Shown here: in pieces, positions 33,629 through 45,379 of the stretch
Numbering within the stretch: position 1 is the first letter of the stretch
Layout of the letters: every line of letters begins with the position of its first letter
NCBI GenBank assembly: GCA_958450325.1
Contig: OY288243.1
Span: 52,479,878 to 52,543,877 of the forward strand
Direction: 5' to 3'
Length of the DNA stretch: 64,000 bases
Source: Agrostemma githago
Taxonomy: Eukaryota > Streptophyta > Magnoliopsida > Caryophyllales > Caryophyllaceae
Translations under genes and position numbers: made by a program
Notes under the pieces: model-generated
What the model saw: only the letters and a program-made list of their open reading frames with translations
Database searches by the model: none
Told to the model about the DNA's origin: nothing

Positions 33629-34136
33629 CTAGGTGGCTAACCTTCGTAGGGCCTTCTTGGCTCGATTGTTGGTTCCGGGTGGATATTCCCCCGTCGACAT
33701 GTACGTTAAGACAGCTTGGTACCAGGGCTCGGGATCGGCTATCTCAATGTCTTCGATGGCGTGGATATATGCCGCCTCGGACCGTCTTTCAACGCAAATT
33801 GGCTTACTGGTTAGGTGATCGTGAATATTCAGTAAAGATGCCAATTTTGATAGTGCATCTGCAAAATGGTTTTCTTCCCGAGGCAGGTATATATACTCCA
33901 CTTTTTGGAATTGCTTCTCGAGAACCCTTACTCGTGCCTGGTAGGCCACGAGATTGGCGTTACGAGTCTTCCATTTTTGGAGTGCTTGATTAAATACCAA
34001 GGATGAGTCGTCATGCACCCGGAGATTTGTGACCCCCAAATCAGAGGCGGCTTGTAACCCATGGATGCATGCTTCGTACTCAGCGGCGTTATTAGTAACG
34101 TCGAAGTCCAGTTTGATGGACACGGGCGTATGTTCC
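33629..34136 (-). pseudogene. Archaeal-type RNase H (aRNH) of copy C, truncated
   Basis: Contains NNAAEYEACIHGLQ (catalytic Glu), HDDSSLVFNQ (catalytic Asp retained, unlike in element D) and HFADALSKLAS (last Asp), followed by the connector to integrase. The first catalytic Asp (YFDGAS) is cut off by CACTA element J at 34137. A second RNase H after the Ty3-type RNase H is a hallmark of the Tat lineage. Confidence 0.85.
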
Positions 34137-34660
34137 CACTAGTAGAAAAAAGTGGAATTGCGTCTCCTCATTTGAGGCGTTTTAGGTAACTAGCTGCAAA
34201 TAATTTATCTTTTCTTTAAAGGAAAAAGGATTGGGTTAGTCACTTTTAAGGATAATTTGCAATAAACAGAAAAAAAATATATTATAAAGCGGCGTCATCC
34301 TATATTGACGCCTCTCCATATTGTAAAATTGGACTCATTGCGGCGTCCATTTGACGCCTCTCCACTCTCTTTTATTTTAATTATTTAATTTATTAAAAAA
34401 GTAAATGAAACCCCACTGTCATCCCACTCACCCTTATTCGTTTAACCCCACTGTCATCCCATTTTCTCCTCCATTCCCGACAAACCCAAACCCAAGATCT
34501 CTATCGACAAAATCCCACCCCACTGCTCCCTACTCGCTTCCCCAGAAACCGCCGTCGTATTTTCCTTCATTCCTAACAAAACCAAACCCCAGATCTCCAT
34601 CGACGAAATCCCGCCCCACTGCTCGCTACTCGCTTCCCCAGAAACCGCCGTCGTATTTTC
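34137..34660 (+). mobile_element. CACTA element J, left terminal fragment
   Basis: Begins CACTAGTAGAAAAAA, matching the inverted right end of element G, and is followed by the same sub-terminal vocabulary (GAGGCGTTTTAGG, GCGGCGTC, GACGCCTC). It is inserted in copy C's RNase H after GTTCC; the other end is not in the window. At 34465-34661 it holds a 96-bp unit duplicated in tandem. Confidence 0.8.
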
Positions 34661-34661
34661 T
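34465..34661 (+). repeat. 96-bp tandem duplication inside CACTA J
   Basis: Two units of 96 bp with small differences. Each holds AGATCTC(T/C)ATCGAC, CCCCACTGCTC and AGAAACCGCCGTCGTATTTT. The Pro/Ser-rich 86-codon ORF across it (34405-34665) lacks any recognised domain. Confidence 0.8.
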
Positions 34662-37570
34662 TTAACACCCCTAATTTTTATAAATTAAATTTGTATTCAT
34701 ATTTTTATTTTGTTTGCGATTTAACTCGTAATCCATTTTAATTCTTCTCAGATTAATTTTTAATTCATCTTGAATTCCTAAAATCTTTATTTTAGCTCAA
34801 ATTTCTATTTTCAACTCGAAACTCGTTAAAACGTTTTATTATTTGTTCGAGAAATTACTTTATTAAACTTTCATTGAAAAATTATCATTTTGCTTTCGAT
34901 AAATCAATTTAATTCATTTTTATTGAAAACTATTTATTCGTCGAGAAACTCAATTTCCTTACAAAAAATTATTTAAACTCGAGATTGACCCATTTGATTT
35001 TTCGAGTCAACTAATTATTTTTATCAACTTTGAACCTGACCCAAATATTTAATGTTACGACAAAATAATATTTTTGCCCATCTCGAAGTTTGGGTCTAAT
35101 TCTTTTTTATGCGATTTTAACCCAATTTATTGGTAAGCCAGTTATTTATTTTTACTAATGATTTCGATCAAATCGTAAATTATTTTCCAACCCAAATCGA
35201 GTTCGTTACCTCGTCATACTAGATGAGTCACTAAAATATATTTTATTAATTTAAGCACCTATATTTATTTATCCTAATTCTTCTCAACTGCCTCTATCTC
35301 TAGCGGTTGTTATTGTTACATTATCAATTATATTATTTTATGATCTACACTACTCAGCTAACCTCCTATTCCTACTCTCCTACTCCTACTCCTACTCCAA
35401 TTTGTTTGCTTGTGCTTCATAAAGTAAGCATATGAACGTTCTTCTTCCTCTCTTTTTTTCAACCGTGTACCATCTCTAATCTACCTCACAAAATCATCCT
35501 CCGTTCTTGCTCGTTCTTGTTCTTAATTCATCATCTTCCATTCTAAACTTAGGGTAATTTAATTACTCTTAATCTGCGTCATTCTTAGTTTTTTTAGAGT
35601 AACTTTTATATGGTCGTAACACCATATATGTATACCGTTTTGTAGGCTATTTGGAGGATCCCGAGTATATTGTCGATTCAGATCTCGAAGACTAACAAGG
35701 TAACACATGATGGCATGACTCGGTATTGCATGATATATATGTTGTAGTTGCTTGTAGTATCGTTTTAAATTAAATTTTATAAATATGTTTACTATATTAT
35801 TATGATGATATGTTTCAATCTTCTAAAAATTGTTATAGGGCCGAGACTAAAACGTATGAATAAGAATTAATTTCTTAATTTTTCGTGATTTTTAATATGA
35901 ACTATCAAATTGAAAGTTTTACTATTTTTAACGAGGTTACAGAATGTTTCAGAATCAATTAGCGTTTTTGTACAATTTATTACTCATGTTTAAAGATCTT
36001 ATTTTCAAAAGGTTTGAATAGAGACTACTATTTGTTTTAAGTCTATTATACGTCTGTTAAATTTCGTAAATTAATTCCAAGTAGTTTCATCACAAAAAAT
36101 CGTTTATTAAACTGTGACGGATTAGTTTGCCAATCTGTCAGTTGTTGTAAAACCTAATTTAAAACCTATGATAAACTTTGAATTTAATTTTGGTAATTTA
36201 CGTACATTAACTTTAAAGAGTCTAGATAATGTTTCTAATTGGATTTGTTTTAAAATAAAATTTTAAACATGTTTTATTAAAGAAATACTATCGGGTATTG
36301 GATTTTGATAGTTAATAAAACTACGAAACAAAACCTCTGTTAAGTAAGGAATTTTGATTTTCTCCAGAAACAATAGTTGTAGTTAAGCTTTTAAAGGTTT
36401 CAACCACACTGATCTTATATCTTTTTTATTTTTAATGATTTAGTTATGAATTTTATAGTAAGACAGTGCAAATCTGAAAAATCTGTAAATTTGTAATTTA
36501 TTACTTTTGAGAAATAATTATGATTTCACTTTGTTTGACTTTTAATAATTAATTATACATTTATCTAATAAATATAATGTTTATATCTCAAGGCCTAATA
36601 TTAAATATTTTATATAACTCATATGTTAAAGGATTTCTAATTATAATAATACCTATTTTGGAAAGTTACTATTTGAAGAAAGTTTCTATATTTGGAAGGT
36701 TACTATTTTGGGAATATTTAAGATATCTTCGGATAAAATATTTACTGGTTTGAATATGAAATAATGTTGGAAATGAATATTTATTGGTTTGAATATGGAA
36801 TAATGTTGGAAATGAGAATGTACAGTATATAAGTTTAGGATATGTTGGTTGTTACCATCAGCTATATGGTTAGTGTATTTGCGTCAGGGATACATTGATT
36901 GTCGAACTAGGTATCGTTTATGCTCAGGAGTCATGCGCATGTACTTAGGCTAGGACCTCGTTGAACGCAGTCCTATTATAGTTTGAGTTGTCTGGCGAAA
37001 GGGCTTAGAAGTCGCTTCGTGGGCACTGAGTTCCTTAACCAGTGAGGCTTAGGGGTCGCTTCGTGGGCACTAAGTTGTGTTTTTTGACATATCTCTAGTA
37101 GTAAAAGTTTTACTGATCATCAGTTTTATATTCCATTATTCGTTTTGATGCCGTCAGGCTGCTGAATTGTTTCTGGTTTTGAATTTCTTTTGATATATAT
37201 AATGGTTTGAGTTTAATTGATTTTCATATATTATGCTTCTATTGCCTATATATTATGTAATATGGCTTGGAGAACTGCCTGAGTTACTCCGCACTGAATT
37301 GTGGCTGTTATGTTTATAACATGACAGGTATTCTGTGTTCCGGGGTTTGGTGTGCGCTAGCGAGTGGCATGGATCCTACTCTGCTTTAATTATGTTTTTT
37401 ATAGATTGTTAAACTCATTTGAAGGATCTTTATTTTTAGCCGTTTTGTAAAAAGTGGCCTTTATATTGACAGACCGTTCTTTTTGTAATATATAGAACAT
37501 CAGTGTGTATTAATCCCAAATCTACAGTGTTTCCGTCACTGTATTGCGTTAGAATTTATAGGGGATTACA
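34661..37570 (+). mobile_element. 5' LTR of element E
   Basis: AT-rich, about 2.9 kb. 35424 to about 36050 is repeated at 60617-61256. Two near-copies of a GTCGCTTCGTGGGCACT unit lie at about 37011 and 37051. Confidence 0.6.
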
Positions 37571-37571
37571 G

Positions 37572-37584
37572 TTGGTATTAGAGC
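37572..37584 (+). other. Primer-binding site of element E (tRNA-Met type)
   Basis: TTGGTATTAGAGC matches the plant initiator-Met primer site TGGTATCAGAGC with one C-to-T change, one base after the LTR end. Confidence 0.75.
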
Positions 37585-40066
37585 ATCGTTGCTCCCGATG
37601 CTCACACCGGATTTTAGGAAAAGTACCTGTAAACGATTTCAACATTAATAAAATATTAGTGAGAGAAGGGTAGAAATCAAATTAAGGACTTAATTGTTCG
37701 GTTTACTTGTTCTTGTAACTCAATGATTAGCATTGCATGTTTTTTTTATATGCCCAAGAAGAAGATGAGTGGACAAGATGTTGATGTAATGCTGCTCCAG
37801 ATTGGGATAAGACCTACTTAGCACTTCTAAGACCTGATGACTCGAGTGGACGACTTGGTGCTATAAGGAAGATGCAATGGTGACTTCTCAGCCCAGATTC
37901 AGTTTGCTCAAGCTACAGGCCAGATGATCAAGAGTAGATTTCAGTTCCATGATGGTGCAGTAGACTCCGATGTGATTTCACTTTGGACCCAGATGCGACT
38001 TCATTTCAGATTGGATCCAGATGGAGAGACCCAAGAAGACTGGTGTGCTCGTTTCTCTATAAGAGATGAAGAGATCCAATGAGTTCCCTTGTAAACTCTA
38101 GGGATACAAAAACTCTTCTCTGTTCTAAGACCTTAATAGTCTAGGATCCTTGTTCTATCTTCCAGTTTCTTCTTCTTCTTCTTATACTTCTTTTCTTATC
38201 CTTCTTCTCCTTACGGATGTTGTTGTGTTGTTGTACTACTACGACCTGATGTTGTTCGGCCCTCTGCTGTCACGTGTTACTATTCCTGATGTCCGTGTGC
38301 TGCCACTGCTCTCCCTATCATTTTTTCTCTTCTTCTTCTTCTTCTTCTTCCAATCCTTGTCTTATAAATGGTCATTTTCAGTCTCGTGGTGAATCCTTGT
38401 TTTATTCTCCCATTTTGCCCTCCATCCTCTTGAGATTCTTTGGTTAGACTTCTGTCTTAGTGAACCCCACAAAAAGTTAAAGATATTTGAGGTTTAGTGA
38501 ACCCCATTACCTTTGGTTTGAGGATTTTGAGCTGTACCCTATTTTCTAAGGAAGTAAGAACTTTTTGAGGATTGATTTCAATAGTATTAATTGATTGATG
38601 GAAAAAAGATTTTACCTTAAGTGTTGATCTTGGATTATAATTCACTTGATTATATAAAGTTCTTAGAGAGAATAATCTTTTGGATAGTAAGATTATATTT
38701 TATTTTGATGGATATCTAGTATATAACCTAGAACCGAACTAAGTGTAACTGGTAATATTACTTTGGGATTCCCACTTAATGCTGACTTAATGGACTAGTT
38801 GTGGACTTTTGGGATCATATATAATTGTTTAAAGGGTTAGCCTGAGTGTTGTGGTACTATTTCAGGTTCTCGTTAATGTCTTTAGAAATTTTGATTGACA
38901 TAGATTAAACCTTGGTTCTTATGGATGAGATCATTGAGTCTGATAAGGTTGTAGCATATGAACTTTGGAGTTGAGTGAAATAAACTTAGATGAATTGTCT
39001 TTAACCTTGAAAAAGAGAAATATATTGCATAAACACAGGTTGGACTTATTGTGTTATTTTGAGGAATGCTTTAATACAAATCTTTTTTATGGAATTTATT
39101 TCAAGCCTTCTGACCAACGAGAATGTGGCTTCGTTGAGTCATTAACCACATAGTTGTTCCATCGTTATGATTATAAATCTGATGGCCTGGACTTCTAAGG
39201 AACCTTACTCGAATGATGTCTTGGATGTGAGTGACTGACATTACATGTAAAGTTGAGTGTGCTTAAGGTTTGATATATTATAGTAACTTTTGTTCCCTTG
39301 TAATACGATGAGCATAATCGTGGAATCATTTTGAAGACTTAGTGCCCGAGCTTTGTTTAAATCGGTGGATCTTGTTTATTGTTCCTTACTCGAGAAATTT
39401 GGAATACACCTCGAGTACAACCTGGTGAACTTCAAACAGTTTTAGAGCTTTGTTGGTTAATTGGTTTGATAGTGTTGTGGCAGTTTGTGGAATTTCGGTA
39501 GCATGATTTGATTCTGAGTCAGTTGGTGGATTCTTACCCTAATGTTTGAGTGATTGTATGAGCAAGTGAAGCCTTGTATTGAGGGTTGTAGCGGTTGATA
39601 GTCTTAGTTTCGAAGTTATAGCAAATGATAATTTTGGAGGTTGCAGATTGTGTAGGACAATCCATTTTCCTGATATTAATGGACTTAATATTATTTTGTG
39701 GAATTAGGAACCTGAGGTTGTGGGAGTCGTACTAGGCAATCTCGAGAACCTTTAACTCCTCTGTAATCCTTGAGAGCTCTGATTGACTCTCATTTTCGTT
39801 CATCCCTCCGATTTTCTCGAATTCTGCTCCTCCACTCGCAATTGGTATCCCTTCTGATCTACCTCTTTATCGAGTTTGAAATTTTTGTTTTGATTTATTC
39901 TTTAGCCTTTTTCACCAATTTCCCCGTTTCGTAAAATGTTTGACTAATTTAAACTTTTGAGTTATCATTTTTATGTTACAATTTTAAGCATTACAAACAT
40001 CGTTTTGCTTTGACGTTTTTGTTGAAGTTTATATTTAATTATTTTTTAAAAATATCTTAAAAACAT
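37585..40066 (+). other. Interior of element E without recognisable protein
   Basis: A short interrupted frame at about 37755-38090 (SRFQFHDGAVDSDVISLW, then MRLHFRLDPDG) with several stops has no recognised domain. TTC/CTT microsatellite runs occur at 38165-38190 and 38325-38350. The rest (38400-40066) is AT-rich; I see nothing else in it. Confidence 0.5.
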
Positions 40067-40848
40067 GTTTGTGTGGACATGACATAGGTCCACCCTGACG
40101 CGGCCATGCGCGGGTTTGGGTAGGCGAATGAATCTCCATATGAAACGGATCAAATTGAAATTTAGGTCGAAGTGGAGTCACCACCAAATTTTGTGGTTAT
40201 TCGGAACCATTCGAGCCCACTCTATGTCGTAGTGGTCCGTATACAAAATACGGCCCATTTCCGATGTCAGAGTTTATTGGGCTCGTCCCTTTGCATTTGA
40301 TACCAATCCCGACATTATCGGATATTGTGTATTGAATGACTCTCGTACGCCAATGGTTTCGGGCATCCGGAAACCGAGGTTCTGAGTAACGGGTGAGGGG
40401 ACGTGTTGGGAAGCCCACAAAGGACACCCAACCCCGCCCGCACATTAGCGGCCTCTACTAAGAATTCGAATGACTTACAATACGCGCGCTAGTTAAACGA
40501 GAAAATGATATGCAAAGATTATTTTCCCTAAACGTGTGAATTGAATTGAAAAGGGTTTCTAAGACAATTTAATGCAATTAATTCTACGTCGAAGTGGAAT
40601 TTAGCATGTGGGTTCATTTAGTACAATAAACGAACAAAAAAAATTGACAAAAGGAATAACAAACGCGTTAGTAACGATGTAACGAATAATAACGATTTGT
40701 GCAAATATTGAATCGAATTGAATGATGCATGGTTTGAAAAGATAGTATACACGTGATTGACTAGACACGTGTTGACCTAAATCATAAAATACTATCGAAT
40801 TTGAAAAGAAGGATGTACGACTCATTGTTTTGGTCGTTACGAGGTTAC

Positions 40849-41072
40849 TCGATCGAGTGGTCGATGAAATCGATCGAGTAGCCCTCTGAAAGTAGTTCCT
40901 GTTTTGCGCTACAGACCGTACTCGGCCAAGTTATTGACCAACTCGGTCGAGTACGTGTCCACTCGATCGAGTCACTGTGAGACTCGACCGAGTGGAGGTC
41001 GTGGCTGACTTCCTGGTTCGATTTTGGGGTGCCACTCGACCGAGTGGGCTAGGCACTCGGTCGAGTGCCCCC
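40849..41072. repeat. LTR palindrome module 2 (3' LTR of D)
   Basis: About eight words of the type ACTCGATCGAGTGG, ACTCGGTCGAGT and CACTCGACCGAGTG. Counterpart of 58388-58614. Confidence 0.85.
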
Positions 41073-41683
41073 TGTACGAATTGTAATTCGCTTGCAATTT
41101 TATATTGATTTAGAGATTGCTTTTGATTTTCGATGAATCGATGGTTTTACCGAATTGAGCATAAATATTGTATGACTTATGCTCGATTCGGATTTTTATG
41201 ACTCATAAATTTGGTTGAACCGAATATAAATATTGTTTGAATTTATTCCCGATTCTAAATTTGAATACTCATCGTATCCTACACTCGATTATGGAATCGA
41301 TATGAAATTCTAGAGCGGAAAAATAAAAAAATTGATTTGAGTCGTTTTAAGTCGATCAAAACGACATGAATTTCTATCCGCGTTTGTAGTGTCATAATTA
41401 TAACGTGACATCTACGTTAGCGTCAAAAAGAAAATCGAATTGATTGAATTAATTGACTAGATTGTTAGATGCGACATCCAACTATGAAGTTGGTATCGAA
41501 TCTAACGAATCGACACTTTGTTTAAATTAAAGGACTTGATTCCCTCGACTTCTCCGACATCGAAATAGATCCCTAAGGATTGTGATGTCGGATCCGTGTC
41601 AACGGGTTTCGACCCTTATTGAAATACGATGCTTGCTTTTTGAAATCGATGTGACATGCGAATAACAATAATGATACAAACGA

Positions 41684-41940
41684 CACTACTACAATAAAGG
41701 TCTATTGCAACATTTTCAATGCAACACTTTATTGTTGTGTTGCAATTTACAACAGTGATACTAGCTATGCAATACTTAGCTAAAAAATGTTGCATTTAAT
41801 CTAAAAATGCAACATGTTTACAAAAATGTTGCAATTATAATACAATTTAGCAACACTTTTTAGTAATTGTTGCCTTTAGTGAAACAACTAGCAACACTTA
41901 TTTAATTTGTTGCAATATTGTTAGGATAATTATTGATAAC
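41684..41940. repeat. Left subterminal repeats of CACTA K
   Basis: Many copies of AATGTTGCA / TGCAACA and GCAACACTT in both orientations. The matching array is at 45825-46145. Confidence 0.85.
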
Positions 41941-43009
41941 ACATAATTAAATAATAAATAAAATAAATATTGATAACGTGAAAGTTCGGTTAGATTTTAG
42001 TGAAAAAAAACTAACAGAAAATCTATACCTGGCAACAGATCGGGCCGTGTCGTGTTCGTGTCATAGTTAGGGAAACAGGTCACGAATTTTGTAAACCCAA
42101 ATAAACCCGACTCAATTAAATCTCGTGTTGTGTTCATGTCGACCCACTTACATAAATGGGTCATGAAGCCTCAACCCAAACCCATTAATTTCGTATTGGG
42201 TTTTCAGGTTGTGTCATTGTTTATCGGCTATAAGAAAATCTCAATTACGATTTTAACTCGATCTTAGGAAACAAATGTTTCTTATATATTCTTAAGTATC
42301 CGTTATTTAATTAGTAGACATGTGAAACGGGATTGAGCGCGCGGGTTTGGCCACAGACTCACAAGTCGGGTCATACGAGTTGTTTAATTTGTCTAACTAA
42401 TTTTTATGGGTCTTTTAATTTTAAGACTCAGAGTTATGCGCGCGTTAGATGGTCGCAAGTCAAAATATTTTGCACGAGTTGAGTCAATGAGGTTGTGTCG
42501 GGCCATTTTTTATCGGGACATGAAATAGGGTTCATTTATTTAAGGTTCGAGTTATTTTTGGATATATTTTTCTCAGGTCAGATCGAGTTATGAAAAATGG
42601 TAGTAATTTTGGGTCAAGTTGAATTTTAACAAGGGGGCACATTCAGTTTCAGAATACCGCTTAAGTGAATTTTTTTTAAAAAAAAACACCGACTAATCTA
42701 AAATTGACCCGCTTATGCTACTTTCATTCACAATAGAAACCAAAACCTAGCCCTGCCCGCCTACGCTACTTTCATTCACAATAGAAAACCAAAACAACAA
42801 AGACAAATACATGAATCCAACCACTATAACCACAAATCAACGAATATTCACAACTCCGTTCTAGCCTTTGATTGATTCATTCATTCATTTCAATTAGACT
42901 TTTTGTTTCTAGGCATCTCAATTCCAATTAGGCTTTCCGATCATCTACCTAATCTATACATATATCTTCCTAATTTACTGGTGAATGATATTTAGAACAA
43001 CAACACACA

Positions 43010-43076
43010 TGGGTGCCGAAGCTAAAGTCGTATGTCCTACCGGAGTTCCTAATTCAGATGCTATCATTACAATTGT
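43010..43076 (+). pseudogene. Possible captured first exon inside CACTA K
   Basis: An ATG at 43010 opens a 22-codon frame (MGAEAKVVCPTGVPNSDA...) that ends exactly at a good donor (GTAAGTC). A pyrimidine-rich, 5'-UTR-like sequence lies upstream. I do not recognise the protein, and the downstream exons are not obvious. It could equally be part of the element's own second gene. Confidence 0.3.
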
Positions 43077-45056
43077 AAGTCTTTCTTCAACTCTCCTTTG
43101 CCTGATCTATGTGTTTTCACTATATCGATATTGATTTATTGGTTGATTGATTGATTCAATTAGGGTTTTGGGTAGCTTAAGCGGGTTATTCTTGATTTCC
43201 GTGATATTATTATATCGATATTATTAATTGATTCATTGATTGATTGACTCGTTTGTTGATTGATTCAAATTAGGGTTTAGCTGCTACTCGAACCTGTGCC
43301 CTCGTGTTTTTAGACATATGATGAGAGATTCTTAGAGCTAGAAAGAAGTTGAACTTATCACGTGCTACATTAGAATTTGATGTTAGATTAGTTCACTGAA
43401 CATGTATTTCAAAATTGAGTCATTTGGCTGATTTTGTGTCGTTTTTCTTGTTTAAAATGCTGGTTTTGAGAGACTCTATGGTTAATTGCCGTTTTTCATT
43501 TAGTCTTTTCATTATCGAGTTTTAGACTCATTATTGCTGTTTTGGTGAGTTGGAAGCCTTGGCCTTCGTATTTTTTGGTTTAGTTTTCTCCCATATAAAA
43601 AAGAATTAGAGGTCTGGAAAAGAAATGAAGAAAAGAGAGTTTAATGGAGGGCTCAGATTACAGGCCTTCTTTTAGTGCTAATTGTAGGTCTTAAATCAAC
43701 GCAAATAAACTTTACATCAACGCAAAGGCCGAAGGCAGCAACATTGTTTTGCTCGATTAAAAGACTGCATTTAGAGTTGTTCTATCAATCCAAAAGCTGA
43801 AGACGGAAGGTTGTTCCAAAGCTATTGTGGGACTGTTGTTCATGTCATGGTAGGCTGCATCTCTATCAGTGTATCAATTGATGGAAGGGTGCAAATAAAG
43901 AAGGAAAAATGAAGGTGCAAATAAAGATGGAAAAATGAAGGAGCAAAGGACAAATAGGCTGAAATTATGGGGACACAGCCTACATGGGAAGGAACGTAAA
44001 CTACATGGGGACAACCTGAAATTGCATCACCTTCATAAGGTATTTGGAGCTGCTCCTTCATAACCTGTAACATATTTGGAACCTATTTATAACGTAAACT
44101 ATAGTTTATGTGTAATTGGAGGGTGTTATAAATAGGTTTTGTTAATAGTTACCTTCACTTTAGTACCACTAAAATAGCATGCTATATCGTCTGCGTGTGA
44201 CTCCAATTTAAAGAGCATATACGAGTATATCTTTAGAGCAACTTAATTTACATAATTTAAGTCTATCTATCTTTCTTTCTTTTTTCTCTTTTATTACAAT
44301 CTTTTATATGATATGTTTTACACGGAGTACTATTTCGGAATGCCATGATGCTGCTCAAATAGTGCTGGCTGAAAAATGGTAACACCAAGTGGTGGTTCTA
44401 CTGGAATCATGCTGTAGTGTTCTTGGATGCAAGAAGTGTTTCAATTGGAATTCACGCTGCTATTTAACTCGAAAGTACCACGTTTTGATGCTCGAATTTG
44501 AGAAACATTTATATTTGTTTGAGGTTGTATTTTTTATTTGTAAGCATTTAACTACTTTTCTTCTTATGCTTATAAATTCAAAGAAGGGGAATGTCGGATA
44601 AGAGACATAGTATCAATGAGTATGGAAGAATATGAAATGAAAGGATCGCACAAAATAAGACAAGGCTTCAGGAATCTGGGATAGTTAAACTTGCTAAAAA
44701 AGTGACAATTATGGTGGACAATAACAAGAACAACAAGAGGAAAATAAAAGACGAAAGTAATGGTACTGAGAAAAAGACATTGATGATCAAGTTATAATAG
44801 TGGCAGTTACGAGGAACTTGATCCTTTAAACTTCGAGGTAATTTCTAAAAAGGTTATGTTATATTTTCTAACTTCTCATTATCTTATCATAATATTTTTT
44901 TGGTTAAAGGTTAGCAGCTGCGGTGCTCGCGTAACAAGGACCATTGCCTATGACAGAGGAATATCACACAGTTGGTGCATGGAGCTTCACAGTAGTATGC
45001 AAAAAAAATGGTAATTGATCGTATTTAAATTCATGTTTAATTATGATTGATCACAG

Positions 45057-45379
45057 ACAAATGAACATCCAAATAAGATGTTTGAGCAAACTCCTAGAAG
45101 GACCGAGGGGAGGCAATATAATGATTCGTATGTTGACACAACCAAAAAGATTGTAAGTTATTTGATATTTAAAAAATATTAACTCAAATTTTTTTTCACA
45201 ACAGTTACAGTTAGATTGAATATGGCGCAAAGACAGATGGAGGAAAAAAACTTAAAAAATAATGACAAAATTAGAAAATAGTCAAAGAGAGCTTAATTTC
45301 GAAAGGGCGAACTTGACTGAAGATATTTTCCGTAAAGTTCTTGGAAATATACCTCCAGAAATTGCAAAACAATACTCTG
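45057..45379 (+). pseudogene. CACTA accessory transposase (PF03004-like) C-terminal remnant in K
   Basis: Exon-like 45057-45152, between a CACAG acceptor and a GTAAGT donor, encodes FEQTPRRTEGRQYNDSYVDT. A second piece (about 45205-45379, before GTACGT) encodes ERANLTEDIFRKVLGNIPPE after an interrupted start. The pattern resembles the C-terminus of plant Ptta/En/Spm accessory proteins. Only fragments remain. Confidence 0.5.

Larger units (their letters stand above)
20113..34136 (-). mobile_element. Tat/Retand-like element copy C, 3' half, interrupted by element I
   Basis: Minus-oriented: 3' LTR (20113-23008), plus-strand antisense ORF split by element I (24984-31683), integrase and the archaeal-type RNase H. 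It breaks off at 34136, where a CACTA terminus starts. The RT, protease, gag and 5' LTR are not in the window and should lie to the right of J/E/D/F if the nesting is simple. Confidence 0.85.
34661..40071 (+). mobile_element. Tekay-like LTR retrotransposon E, 5' LTR and interior (no recognisable gag-pol)
   Basis: 5' LTR (34661-37570) begins (TT)TAACACCCCTAATTT, a mutated TGTAACACCCC, and ends GGGGATTACA before a Met-type primer site. The interior from 37571 to element D's insertion point has no protease, RT or integrase. It is therefore non-autonomous or internally deleted. E resumes after D at 60300. Confidence 0.65.

Noticed and set aside
38150..38392. 80-codon Leu/Ser/Phe-rich ORF in element E
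   Set aside because: Driven by TTC/CTT microsatellites; no homology pattern and no supporting context.
42015..42620. Segment with GGGCCGTGTCGTGTTCGTGTC words inside K, considered as a nested hAT-type element
   Set aside because: It resembles known hAT-derived repeats in style, but I could not find paired inverted ends or an 8-bp duplication.
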